In this document: positions 1 to 10,125 of the stretch, piece after piece
Numbering within the stretch: the stretch's first letter is position 1
Layout: the number at the start of each line of letters is the position of its first letter
Assembly: GCA_026636295.1 (NCBI GenBank)
Contig: CP089455.1
Span: 656,897 to 720,896, forward strand
Length of the DNA: 64,000 nt
Reading direction: 5' to 3'
DNA from: Medakamo hakoo
Lineage: Eukaryota; Chlorophyta; Trebouxiophyceae; Coccomyxaceae
Program-made: the position numbers and the translations under genes
Notes under the pieces: generated by a model
The model's input: the letters and a program-made list of their open reading frames with translations, nothing else
The model's database searches: none
What the model was told of the DNA's origin: nothing

Positions 1-88
1 ACTGTGTACTCCCGTCTCCGAAAACGCCGCGCAGCCCCCACTTTCACGCAGACCCCCCGCCACATCGACACATCTCTTGAAAGCCAGC

Positions 89-2827
89 ATGCTTGCGGCC
101 ATCCCCGTGTGGGTGGCCTGGATGGCCGTGGCCGTGGTCGCGGTGAGTTGGGCTCTTAGTCAAACCCGTCTATCTGCCGAGCGGCCGACGCTTGCATGCA
201 AACTCGCTCCGACGCGCTGCCGTCTCGGCCCCGCCCCGGCCGCGCACCCGCGCCCGCCCGCCCGCGCCACCGCCAGCTTGCACGCTCGGCGTGTTGGCAA
301 CGAGTTGGAAGCGAATGGTGGTGTGGCACGTGCCCCACCACCGGTTGGATTGGCGGCGGAACGTTCCGTGTCGGCTCCATGGGAAGCCAGCGTGGGGGCT
401 ACGGTCCCGACCGTTCATCGACCGTGCACCCACCCCTGCACGCCTCCAACCCTCTCACTCCCCCCCCCCCCCCCCCCCCCCCCTCACAACCAGGTCTACA
501 TCTACGGCGCCCACCCGCTCACCCGCGCGCGGTACGCCCACATCCCGGGCCCGCCCAAGCGCTGGCTGACCGGCAACATCCGCGAAATCTTTGCGGCCGG
601 CATGCCGGAAGCGTACAAGCGGTGGGCGGCGCTGTACGGCCCCGTCTTCACCGTCAATTTCGGCGCCGCGCCCGCCGTGGTTTTCTCCGACCCGGCGACG
701 ATCAAAGCGGTGCAGCTGTCCCAGCACACGCGCCCGCAGATCATGAGCCCCGTCGACCTGACGCTCTCCCCACGCGCGGCCGCGTTCTTCAAGGCCAACA
801 TGCTGGTCACGAAAGACCGCGGCTTCCACCGGGTGCGTGAGGCGGCGGCACGTCCGTCCTTTTTTTGAGCTCGCGCCGACGACCCTCACACACACACGCA
901 AGGGGGCCGTCCCGGCCGGAGCGGGCGCGCGGCTGGGCGGGCGGCGCGGCGCCATTGTTGCCGCTCGAGGCCCCGGGCCAGGCGCGCCACCCCACACGTC
1001 ACCCATCCACCTCAACCCTCCCCCCCCGCCCCCCTTCCCACCCAAAACAGGACGCCAAGGCCGCCTTCCTGCACGTCATGCGCCGGGACTACGAGCTCGC
1101 GTACGCGCCCATCTTCCTGGACGCCGCCGACCGCCTGGCCGACCGCCTCGCCGCCTGCGCGGACGCACGCGCGGAGGTGGACGTCTTCCGCGCGCTGGGC
1201 GCGCTGACGCTGGAGGGCGTCCTCCGCGCGACGCAGGGCCTGTTCCTGGACGTCCAGGGCACGGCGGCCCTGACGGACGGCCGGGGCGAGCCGGTCGCGT
1301 GCTTGGCCGGGCCCATCCCGCCGTCCGGCCCCACGCGCGTCCGCGACCCGGACACGGGCGGCGACAGCCACCCCGACACGTCGGACGAAGCGGCCGAGCT
1401 GCTGGAAGCTGCGCGGGTCATGTTCAATTCGCCGGGGCGGGCGTCCCGGTACTTCATGCTGGCCCAGGCGTTGCCCGCGCTCGCCCGGCCCGCCGTCAAG
1501 GCGCTGGCGACCGCGCTGCCGTTCCTCGACCCGTCGCTCGTCAAGCTCAACTGGGCGCGCGCGCTGACCCAGGCGACGGCGCTGGGCGTCATCCGCGACG
1601 CCCGGGCGGCGGCTGAAATGCGGGCGTGCGCCGACTGCACGGGGCGGCGGGCGTCCTCGCCCGGCGGCGGCGCGTCCGCGTCGCCGTCCCCGCCGGGCAC
1701 GCCGAGCGCGACGGGTGAAGGCGCGGGCGGCGTGACGTCCGAGTCGGACGGCGACGCGCCCTCGGCCCACGCCTGGCAGCAGCACCCGCTCGTCCGCATG
1801 CGCCGCCGCTCCGAGGAGGCGGAAGCCTTTGAAGCGGAGGTCGCGGCGGAGCGGGCGGCCAAGAAGGCGGCGGGCCTGGCGCCGACGACGTCGGCATCCC
1901 GCCGCAAGCTGGCCGCCCAGCCGGGCGGGTTTGTCACGCACATGATCACCGCTACCAAGGCCGACGGGTCCCTATTCACCGACGTGGAGTGCGCCCAGCA
2001 GCTCAACACGGCCGTCCTGGCGGGGTACGAGACGACGGCGACGGCCCTGTCGCAGACGATCTACTATACGGCCGCGACGCCCGGGACGTGGGACAGGCTG
2101 GTCGCCGAAGTCGAGGCCGTGCTGGGCGGCCGCGACCCGGCGCCGGGCGACCTGGGCGAGGACGCCCTTCCCTACCTCTGCGCCTGCCTGCGCGAAGCCC
2201 TGCGCCTGGCCCCGCCCGGCGCGGCCACCATCCGCCAGGCCGCTGTGGACCTGGAGGTGCACGGCTACAAGATCCCAAAGGGCACGGCCCTGCACTGCGC
2301 GGTGTACACCGCGCACCGCGACCCGGGCGTGTGGGGGCCCGACGCGGAGGCCTTCAACCCCGACCGGTGGTGCGACCCGAAACGCCCGGTCCCGGACGCT
2401 TTCTTCGCGTTCGGCGGCGGGTCCCTGATGTGTGCTGGCCAGCGCTTTGCTCTGGAGGTCCGTTGTGCTCGTGTCGCCTTCCCACCCGGTCGCCCTCACC
2501 GCCGTCGCTTGCCGCTTGTCCTGACCGCCGCCGCCCTGCCTTTCCTCACGCCCCCTCCACCCCCCCCTCTCTCCCTTCCAGGAAGCCAAAATGACGCTCG
2601 TCCGCTTGGCCCAGCGTGGCCTGTCCTTTGACCTGTGTCCCGGCCAAATCCCGCTGGAAATGCACGCGCCGCTGACGTTTGGGCCGAAGAAGGGCGTGTT
2701 CGTCGTGCCGCGCGTGGACGCTCGGAAAGCGGCCGCGGACTTGGCGCACCGCGTTGCGGCCGTGGGCGGTGGGAATGCGGCCGCCGGTCCGCCTGTGGAC
2801 GCGGCGTGCACGGTGGGGACGGCCTGA
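89..2827 (+). CDS. Cytochrome P450 monooxygenase, four exons
   Basis: Exons 89-142, 494-832, 1051-2457 and 2582-2827 join in frame to 681 residues. The first 18 residues are a hydrophobic anchor (starts MLAAIPVWVAW), typical of ER P450s, followed by a proline hinge IPGPP. The I-helix motif AGYETTA is near residue 455, the K-helix EALR near 511, and the haem loop FGGGSLMCAGQRFALE near 585-600 with the cysteine ligand near 592. The sequence after the cysteine (QRFALEEAKMTLVRL) resembles CYP3/CYP711-type families rather than CYP97. Two oddities: the usual Arg of FxxGxRxCxG is Leu, and a roughly 100-residue Ser/Gly/Ala- and charge-rich insert precedes the I-helix, making it longer than the usual 500 residues. 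The substrate cannot be inferred. Intron 1 ends in a 24-C run. Confidence 0.88.
460..483 (+). repeat. 24-base poly-C run before a 3' splice site
   Basis: An uninterrupted C tract 10 bases upstream of the acceptor CAG at 491-493 in P450 intron 1. It acts as, or replaces, the polypyrimidine tract. A similar run lies in CUL1 intron 3. Confidence 0.9.
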
Positions 2828-3220
2828 AAGAAACAAAGAGAGAGAGAGGGGAAGCAGTTTTTTTTTCATGCGGGTGAGGGCGGATTCGGACGGACGGTCG
2901 GGAATGCAACCCCCACCCCACCCGGGCGGGTGGGAACGGGTCGGAGCGTGTGTGTGTTCGCGAGAGAGAGGACGGAAGCTGCGCCTGTCCCTGCCCTCTC
3001 TCTCGCCCGCGCGCACACGCTCACACACACAACACTGCGGGTGAGGTCGCGCCGGGGCTGGGCGCACGCTTTTTTTTCTCTCACGTTCGCTACGACGTGT
3101 GCGCCTTTTTTTTGTTTTTTTCTTCCATCCACTGCAATTTTTTTCTTTTTCATCATCAAACATCACGCTCGTCCTGCTACACACACACCTCTCACCCCCG
3201 TCCACCCCCACCCCCATGTC
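2828..3220. other. Intergenic region between convergent P450 and FAD monooxygenase genes
   Basis: This holds the two 3' flanks. It contains GA-rich, CA-rich and several T8-T9 tracts but no credible coding stretch or RNA gene. Confidence 0.6.
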
Positions 3221-4979
3221 TCACTGCGCGCCCGGCACGGCCTCGCCTGCTGCTCTGGGACTCCCGTCGACGGCAGGCAGGCTGCCCGCGTCAAACGCCG
3301 TGTGCCCCAGCAGGCTTGACCCGCCCGACCGGGTGACCGCCTGGCCCAGCAGCCAGTCCCTCGCCTTGAGGAGCGGCACCGGGCCGGGGACCTGGCCGAT
3401 GACGCCCACTACACGGGATTTGAGTGTCACCGCAAAGGCCCGGGACGCGCGCGTGGCTTCAAACTCACGCAGCGCCGCGGCATCAGCGGCGGCCGACGGT
3501 TTCTTGCCAGCGCCGCCGTTTTGGGCCAGGCACCGCGCCAGGACGACCGCGTCTTCCAGCCCCAGGCCGCCGCCCTGGGCCAGGTTGGGCGTCGTCGGGT
3601 GGGCGGCGTCGCCGACCAGGGTGATGGGTCCGGGCGACCGCCCGCCGCCGCCACCGCCGCCCGCGGCCGGCGCCCACCCGCCCGACGGCGCCCACGGCCA
3701 GCCCAGGCGGTCGACGATCCGGGACTTGGTCAGCGTGTCGGGTGGGGAGGCGGCGATGGCGGCCCGGATGGCCGCGCCCACGGTGTCCGGGTCCCACGGC
3801 GAGACGGCGTCCAGGGCGGCCGCCCGGCAGGCTTCCGGGTCGGACACGCGCGGCGCGTCGGCCCGCTCGTTCTGGGTCGTGAACCAGTAAAACCGGGCGT
3901 GGCCCAGGGGGACGAGGCCGGCCCGGACGCCGGCGCCGAAGACGATGCGGGGGCGGGACCCCAGCGCTTGCAGGGCCGCGGGGACGGCGTCGTCGTCCGG
4001 GAAGGCGGCCACGCCGCGGTAGGCGGTGTACCCCGCGTACGCCGGCGGCGCCAGGCCCAGCCGGGCCGCGATCGCGCTGCGCACGCCGTCCGCACCGACG
4101 ACGGCGCGCGCGCGCAGTTCGGTGCGGGACGCGTCGTCCAGGATGACGACGGCGCCGTCGCCCGTGGGGGCGGCCGCCGCCACGGGCGACGAGTAGCGGA
4201 CCGCGCCCGGCGGGAGCGGGGCCGCCAGCGCCGCCATCAGCTCCCCCCTCAGCACGCCGCGCGCTTCGTGCGGGCCGCCCGGGACGGCGTCGTAGTCGAC
4301 GTCCGCGATGGTGGCACCGGTCGTCGCGCTGACGAGCGTGACGCCGTCCACGCGCGCCGCGCCCTTGCCCACCCCACCAGGCGCGGCCGCGCCGCGGCGG
4401 ACGGCGTCCCCCACGCCCAGGGCGTCGAGGGCTTTGAAGCCATTGGTCCACAGGCTGATGGACGCGCCCTCCCGCCGGGGCCCGGGCCCGGCCTCCAGGA
4501 CGAGGGCCGGGATGCCGACGCGGTGCAGGGCGAGCGCGGTGGCCAGGCCCGCGATGCCCGCGCCGACGACGATGACGGCTCCGGGAGGGACGTCGGCTGG
4601 TGTTTTTTTGTTTTAGGCGCACACGCAGTGTGAGGGTTGAGCAAGGAGAGAGAGGGCACCATGGTCGAGCGCGCAGCGATACCCTGCACACACCACCCTG
4701 CCTCGCGTCCAAAGCAACGCCCGCCGTCCGCCCCCCCACACGCAGCTCACCCTGGTGCGGCGGGCCCGCAATGCCATCGCTGGGCACGGCGGCCGGCTGA
4801 ATGGAGGCCCGGCGCGGGCGCCCGACACCGGACTTCGGGAGCGCGCGACACGTCGCCGGCGCATGGCATGCGCCCGAGGAAACGCTGGCGTGGGAGCTGG
4901 GCAGCCGCGCACACGCCCTCCGAGGCGCAGCCTGGCCGGCCGTCGCGGCGGACGTGCACCCTTGCAGCGTGGCGGCCAT
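3221..4979 (-). CDS. FAD-dependent aromatic-hydroxylase-fold monooxygenase, probably plastid-targeted
   Basis: Exon 1 is 4979-4751 and exon 2 is 4596-3221, giving 534 residues. Exon 1 encodes a Met-Ala-, Ser/Arg/Ala-rich leader of about 75 residues that resembles a chloroplast transit peptide. Exon 2 opens with the dinucleotide-binding fold VVGAGIAGLATALALH (GAGIAG at about 88-93), then the DG motif GADGVRS (about 244-250) and the GD motif LVGDAAHPTTPNLAQGGG (about 403-420) for FAD ribityl and pyrophosphate binding. These three motifs define the class A flavoprotein monooxygenase fold that includes zeaxanthin epoxidase, the plant MO1/CTF2-type proteins and urate hydroxylases. There is no FHA domain, so true zeaxanthin epoxidase is unlikely. 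The substrate is unknown. The gene runs toward the P450. Confidence 0.85.
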
Positions 4980-5290
4980 GGCTGGACGCGTGCGCGTGTG
5001 GAATGCGGGAGGAGGTTTTTTTGCTCTCTCCCCCGCGGTGTGTGGCAAGTGAGAGCGCGCCCGCGCCCGCGTGCCGGAACAACCTCCTCTCTCCCTCTGT
5101 CCGTCTTATAACATGGTCAGACGCCACCCGCCACGGCCACACCCCACCCCCACACTGAGAAATCTGTCGGCTTCGTTTGTTCATCCGTGACAGCGGAAAG
5201 AGAAAGGGAAAAAGAGAGAGAGAGAGGGGGCCGCGGGCGCGCCCCCCCCCTCCTTTTTTGCCCGCAGCCCATGCTCATCCCATCCCTCTC
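4980..5290. other. Upstream flank of the monooxygenase gene
   Basis: 311 bases between the monooxygenase start and the 3' end of the next minus-strand gene. It contains a GA-rich tract near 5200-5230 and no coding stretch I can support. Confidence 0.5.
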
Positions 5291-6356
5291 CTACCCAGCC
5301 GCGACACGCGCCGCGAGCGGGACGTCGTCGTCCGAGGACGACGAGTCGTCCAGCACGGGCCGGGCTTTGGCGGCAGGCGCAGGCGCAGCCGACTTGGGCT
5401 CGGCCTTGGCCGCCGCAGCCGCCACCACGACTGCCGCCCGGGCCGCCAGCGGCGCGCCGTCGTCCGACGACGACGAGGGCGACGCGGGGCGCGGCCGCTT
5501 CGCCGCCGGCGGCGACACGGCCTCCGCCTTGACCGCGGGCGCGGGTGCAGGCGCCGGTTTGGGCTTGGGCTTGGGCTTGGGCACGACGGCCACGCCCGGC
5601 TTCTTCTTGACGGGCGTGGCTTTCGCGCCGCCGCTCTTGACCCACGCCTCTGCTTCCGCCTTGGGCAGCAGCCCGCACTGGACGCACCATTTACGCGCCA
5701 TGGCGGAATCGGGGCGCTGTTCCAGGAGCGAAACGTAGAATTTGCGGAGCGGGTCACCTTCTTCGGGCGTGTCGCGCGTCTGGCCGGGCAGGTCAAAGGT
5801 TTTGCGCGCCGTGGTCGTGGCCGCAGACGCAGCCCCTTTTTTCTTGGCCGGCGGTGGCTTTTTCTTCGCTGCGGCGGCGGCTGGCTTTTTTTTCTTGGCC
5901 GGCGGTGGTGGGGCGGCCTTCTTCTTCGCCGCGCCGGCGGACGCAGGCTTTTTGGCTGCTTGTGGGTTGTTTGATGCGGGCGGGTCGGCGAGTGAGGTGG
6001 GGGGCCCGGGTTGGGATGGGACGTGAGCGTGTTATTTTTTTTCCATCGGCGCGGGACGCTGTGTTTCCCCCACCCACCGGGTGCCGCCGCCGCCGCTGGC
6101 CCCCTCCACTCGGGCAGACAAGTTGGGCAGGCGCCTGGCTTCACGCAGGCATGGAGTGGGCTCGCAGCAGCGACGCTCAGCCTGCCCCTCCTCCTGCGCG
6201 ACGGTCCCACTCACCTTTCGCCGCGAGCGGCACGTCGTCGTCGCTGGAAGACGACGACGTTTCCTCCTTGTACGTCGGCCGGGGGCGGGACGGTGTGGCG
6301 GCCGCCGCCTTGACTTTCGCCGCCAGCGGGACGTCGTCGTCGTCGGAAGACGACAT
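5291..6356 (-). CDS. Acidic-repeat protein with SSDDDVPLAA motifs and a conserved PLRKFY segment
   Basis: Exon 1 is 6356-6215 and exon 2 is 5955-5291, giving 268 residues. The motif SSSDDDDVPLAAK occurs at the very N-terminus and again about 30 residues on. Two near copies (SSSSDDGAPLAAR and SSSSDDDVPLAAR) lie in the C-terminal third. Ser followed by Asp runs are typical casein kinase 2 target sites. Between them are Lys/Ala/Pro-rich blocks, resembling histone-H1-like or nucleolar tails, and one ordered-looking segment, DPLRKFYVSLLEQRPDSAMA followed by KWCVQCGLLP. That segment resembles a short uncharacterised domain I recall from plant and algal proteins (PLRRFYESL type). A nuclear role is inference. 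The gene is divergent from the phospholipase gene with 213 bp between start codons. Confidence 0.7.
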
Positions 6357-6569
6357 GACGACGAAAAGAAAAAAAAACAAAGACTGCGTAGCAGGCGCCG
6401 GCCCGCGCTTCTCCCACTCTTCCCATTCCTCTCTCGCAAGACGCGAGGACGCACGCGCTCTGTCCGCACCGGCCCGCCCGCTCGCTCCCTCTACGTGCCA
6501 CGCTTGGACACTCGCCAACCCTGCCGAAGCGACTTGTTCATTCAACCCCGTCCGGTCGACCTCAAAGCC
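6357..6569. promoter_or_regulatory. Shared 213-bp upstream region of two divergent genes
   Basis: It lies between the start codons of the acidic-repeat protein (minus) and the phospholipase A2 (plus), so it must hold both promoters. I see no TATA box or repeated element. Confidence 0.5.
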
Positions 6570-7346
6570 ATGCGCTCCGTCCGTCGCCTCGCGCCGCTCG
6601 CCGCCGCGCTGCTGCTCGCCCTCGTCTCGGCGCCTGCCGCCCAGGCCGGCCAGGCGATCGCCGTGTACGGTGAGTGTACGAGGCCTTGCTCAGCCGGTGG
6701 TGTGGGCAGCAGGTGGAGAAGTGCGCGTTCGGCCGGCAGGGAAGCCGGCGGGAAGAGGGGCCCGCGTGCGGCGCGTCGCATGCGCGGGCCGCGCACCACC
6801 ACCTCCACCTGTCGGCCTCGTTCCAGGCAGCTGCCCGGGCCCGGGGGGAGGGCGTGCGCGGCCGGCAGGTCCGCGCCCACCCCACACCGCTCACGCCTGG
6901 CCTCCACGCGTCCACGCGTGCCTGCGCGCTGCCCTCCCCCCTCACCCCCCCCCGCCCGCCCTCCCCGTGTGCCCCCCCCGCCCCCACACACAGGCAACTG
7001 GTGCGGCCCGTCGTACGGGTCGGGCACGCCGATCGACGGCCTCGACGAGCTCTGCCGGGCGCACGACTACTGTTACGACGCGGCCGTCGCCAACTCTGGC
7101 GGCAACAAGTGGGCCGAGAACTCGGCCAAGTGCCAGTGCGACAACACGCTCATGGCGGGCGCGAACGCGATCAAAGCGGACGCCGCGTTCCCGACCTACT
7201 CCGACTGGACGCGGACGACGGTGGAAGGCATCCTGAAAGTGTTCCAGGTCAAGTGCCCGGCCATCGCGGTGTACGAGGCGGTCAAGGACGCGTGGGCGTC
7301 GGCCAAGGCGGCCAAGGCGGCGGACGCCGCGGCGCAGCAGGGGTGA
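6570..7346 (+). CDS. Secretory phospholipase A2
   Basis: Exons 6570-6669 and 6994-7346 give 150 residues. Residues 1 to about 26 are a classical signal peptide (basic start, Leu/Ala core, AQA cleavage site). The mature protein has the calcium-loop sequence YGNWCGPSYGSG, then the catalytic signature DELCRAHDYCYD, where His-Asp form the active dyad. This cleaves the sn-2 acyl chain of phospholipids in the secretory pathway or outside the cell. Size and motif order fit plant-type secreted PLA2s, which are small and Cys-rich. The C-terminal Ala/Lys helix is a lineage extension. The intron splits the glycine codon just before NWCGP, which makes the join convincing. Confidence 0.93.
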   Translation: MRSVRRLAPLAAALLLALVSAPAAQAGQAIAVYGECTRPCSAGGVGSRWRSARSAGREAGGKRGPRAARRMRGPRTTTSTCRPRSRQLPGPGGRACAAGRSAPTPHRSRLASTRPRVPARCPPPSPPPARPPRVPPPPPHTGNWCGPSYGSGTPIDGLDELCRAHDYCYDAAVANSGGNKWAENSAKCQCDNTLMAGANAIKADAAFPTYSDWTRTTVEGILKVFQVKCPAIAVYEAVKDAWASAKAAKAADAAAQQG

Positions 7347-7538
7347 AAACGGGCGGGGAGGGGGGGGGGGGGGGAGCGCGCGCGCGGCGTGGGTGGTGGG
7401 AGCGCGCGCGACCCCGCTCGGGACTGACTTTCATTTTTTTCGTGGTGTGTGTTTTCTAGGCATGTTTGCAAAACATTTTCCTCTCAAAAATTCTTCCCTA
7501 CCGACCCGCGCCCCTCTCTCTCTCTCTCACCATCCATG

Positions 7539-9305
7539 TCACACCGCCGGCTGGAGCGGCAGCGGCGCCAGAGCGGGTGGCGGCGGCGCCGCGCTCGCGG
7601 GCGGCTCGCCCTCCCCACCCCCCTCCTCCTCACCCCCGCCATCCTCTGACGCTTCCACCACGCGCGCGCGCGCTTTCCGCGATTCGGCGGGCCAGTCCAT
7701 GCGCGCGACGAGCGTGGCCATGGCCAGGGCTTGCAGCGAGCTCGAACACGCCAGGCCCATCCACAGGCCGCGCACCCCCAGCTTGGGCGGGCCAAAGGCC
7801 AGGCCGGCGGCCGCGGGCAGGCCCAGCACCCAGTACGACACGGCGGCCATGGCCGCGGCCGTGCCCTGGCGCCCGGCCCCGCGGATGACGCCGCCGCACG
7901 AGCCATTGACCGCGTCGCCCATGACGGCGACGGACACCCAGGGCGCCACAGCCGCGGCCAGGCGCAGGACGTCCGGGTCCTGCGAAAACAGGCGGGCCCA
8001 GGCGCCGGAGCCGGCGCCGACGGCCAGGGCGACGGACGCGCCCGCGGCGGCCGTGCCGGCGATGGCGACCGCCGCCGCGCGCGCGGCCGCTTTCGGCCGC
8101 CCCGCGCCCAGCTCGTGCCCCACCCGCGTCGACGCCGCGGCCGACACGCCCAGGGGAATGCAGTACACGAGCGTCATGGTCTGGAAGAAAATGCCGGAGC
8201 AGGCGACGGCGGGCTCGGGGTGCGGGCGCACCCACCCGGACGCGAGGACCAGGAACTCGAGGGCGATCCACTCCATCATCACCAGGGCGGCGGAGGGCAG
8301 GGCCACCCGCAGGTACGCCCACAGGCCGCGCAGGGACGCCGCCGACCAGGGCACCCAGGTGGGCTTGGCGCCGGACCGCACGCGCGCCCGGTGGTGGGCC
8401 GCGCACCCCAGGGCGAGGAGCCCCGCCGCGGCGGCGGCGGACACGCAGACCGCCGCGGCCGCGCCCTTCAACCCCAGGCGCGCTTTGGACACCAGCGCCC
8501 AGGCCGCCGCGCCGCACACGGCCACCTGCAACCCCGACGCGAGCGGCGGCAGGATGACCGCGTGCTGGGCGACGAGCCAGCGGCGCATGCACTCGGCCGC
8601 CGCCAGGGCGGCCAGGCCGGGCGCGGCCAGGCGGACGAACACAGCCGCCGCAGCGGCGAGGGCGGGCGGTTCGCCCAGGAGGCGGAGGAGGAGGTCGGCG
8701 CGCGCCCACAGCACGGCGACGGCCGCGACCAGGGCGGCCTCGACGACCAGGGCGCGCTGCAGCAGGCGGCCCAGGTCGGCGTGGGAGCCAAACCCGTACG
8801 CCGCGGACAGCAGGGTTTCCAGGGCGGACGCGACGCCAACGACGGCCGCCAGCCCGCCGACATTGAACAGGGAGGCCCCCAGGACGAGGGGGGCCAGGTC
8901 GGCGGGGGACGCCCGGCCGACGATCGCGACGAGCACGGTCGAGGACGAAAAGACGAGCGCGTCCTGGAGGACGAGGGGGCCGGCCAGGCGGGACGTGAAC
9001 CGGGCTTCCGCCGGCCAGGACCGGAGGGGGTGGTCGGCCTCGCCGCCGGCGGGTGGAGCGGCCTGGACGACGCCACCGCCGCTGCGGGCGAGCGCGGCCG
9101 CCAGGCCTGCGCCGCGCGTGGGCGGCGCGGCCGGCGCGGCGGCCGCGCCCCCGTCGTGTGTGGGCCGGCCGGCGGAGCCGTCGATGGAAAAGGTGGATGT
9201 GCGGGGCGAGGAGAGGAGCGGCCCGGCCAGGCGGGCGCCGTCGTCGGACAGGAGCGGCCCGGCCAGGCGGGCGCCGCCGTCCGGCGGGGTGGGCGGCGGC
9301 CGCAT
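7539..9305 (-). CDS. MATE-family multidrug/metabolite efflux transporter
   Basis: A single open exon of 588 residues from the only ATG in frame (9305). The N-terminal 130 residues are disordered and include two copies of GARLAGPLLS. The membrane domain begins near residue 140 and has about 12 hydrophobic segments rich in Ala, Val and Leu. The MATE signature region SALETLLSAAYGFG and the following LGRLLQRALV match the family consensus (ALDTLCGQAYGAG, LGIYLQR). Further on, GIFFQTMTLVYCIPLGVSAA and STRVGHELGAG match the second-half MATE signature. These are proton- or sodium-coupled antiporters of organic cations and secondary metabolites. The frame is open upstream of the ATG, so a further 5' exon is possible. 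Confidence 0.88.
   Translation of the reverse strand: MRPPPTPPDGGARLAGPLLSDDGARLAGPLLSSPRTSTFSIDGSAGRPTHDGGAAAAPAAPPTRGAGLAAALARSGGGVVQAAPPAGGEADHPLRSWPAEARFTSRLAGPLVLQDALVFSSSTVLVAIVGRASPADLAPLVLGASLFNVGGLAAVVGVASALETLLSAAYGFGSHADLGRLLQRALVVEAALVAAVAVLWARADLLLRLLGEPPALAAAAAVFVRLAAPGLAALAAAECMRRWLVAQHAVILPPLASGLQVAVCGAAAWALVSKARLGLKGAAAAVCVSAAAAAGLLALGCAAHHRARVRSGAKPTWVPWSAASLRGLWAYLRVALPSAALVMMEWIALEFLVLASGWVRPHPEPAVACSGIFFQTMTLVYCIPLGVSAAASTRVGHELGAGRPKAAARAAAVAIAGTAAAGASVALAVGAGSGAWARLFSQDPDVLRLAAAVAPWVSVAVMGDAVNGSCGGVIRGAGRQGTAAAMAAVSYWVLGLPAAAGLAFGPPKLGVRGLWMGLACSSSLQALAMATLVARMDWPAESRKARARVVEASEDGGGEEEGGGEGEPPASAAPPPPALAPLPLQPAV
9214..9276. repeat. Two-copy 36-bp direct repeat in the MATE N-terminus
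   Basis: The 27-base core starting AGGAGCGGCCCGGCCAGGCG is present at 9214-9240 and 9250-9276. It encodes the duplicated GARLAGPLLS segment. Confidence 0.8.
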
Positions 9306-10125
9306 GGGGGTGTGGGGTTGGTTTGAGGAAGCCGCCGCGACCGACGCGAGGGAGGGGATGCGGCAGGAAGCAGGCGGTGGGGAGCTGGTCCCGCTCGTGA
9401 ATTCAGGCCCTGTGCCCGCTGAGGGCCTTGGCAGTGTGTGTGAGGGCCCTGGGCGCAGGCGGAAACTGGGCAACCGTGCGCGGACCGGCGCGGGCGGGGA
9501 GTGTCGAGATGTGTTGAATGTGCTCAGGCAGGCGACAGGGAGTCCCCGCGCGTCGAAATTCTGTATGTGTCGGGGGGGAGGGCCGAGTGTGCGGCTCGTG
9601 CAGCACACTCACGACTCCAACCTCCAACTCCCCCCGCCAAAACGCGCACGCCCGCCAGGCATCGCAAGGTGAGCCCTTTTTCTCGCCTCAATTCTGCGCT
9701 CCCATGCTTCTCCGTGCAAACGGCGTAAAAATCAGCTAGGCGGGAGGCCACCGACCGCGGGGAGCGCGGTACGGTTTGATGAGTGCACCGCATGCGTTTT
9801 TTGCGCCCTCTGAGAACGTTGCGTCCGCGCTGGCCTCGCCCGGCCGCGCACCCTCCCAATTGCTAGCCAAAACTAACTAACGAGGACTCACGTTCCTTTT
9901 TGGAGAGTTTGAAGCGAAAGGAAGGGCGGCGACCGGCCCAAACGCGTCGCGCAAAGCCCCCGGCGCGCGCGCGCACGTCTCTTCCGGCTATTTCCGCCGC
10001 CCGACCCCCCGCAGCACACACTGACGGTCCATCCCCATCCCCCCCATCCCTCCCCCATCCCTTCCACAGCCCGCCCCCACCAACACCACCACCCTCCTGT
10101 AAACAACCAGCACGCGACCACACAC
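9306..10125. other. 820-bp divergent intergenic region (MATE / glycosyltransferase)
   Basis: It holds both promoters. The half nearest the MATE gene stays open in the MATE frame without an ATG and could include a 5' exon. The part near 9680-9900 is lower in GC than its surroundings. No RNA gene recognised. Confidence 0.5.

Noticed and set aside
9306-9608. Extension of the MATE frame upstream to a GTG near 9608
   Set aside because: No ATG, composition non-membrane, and nuclear genes seldom start at GTG; a spliced 5' exon would be the only way to include it.
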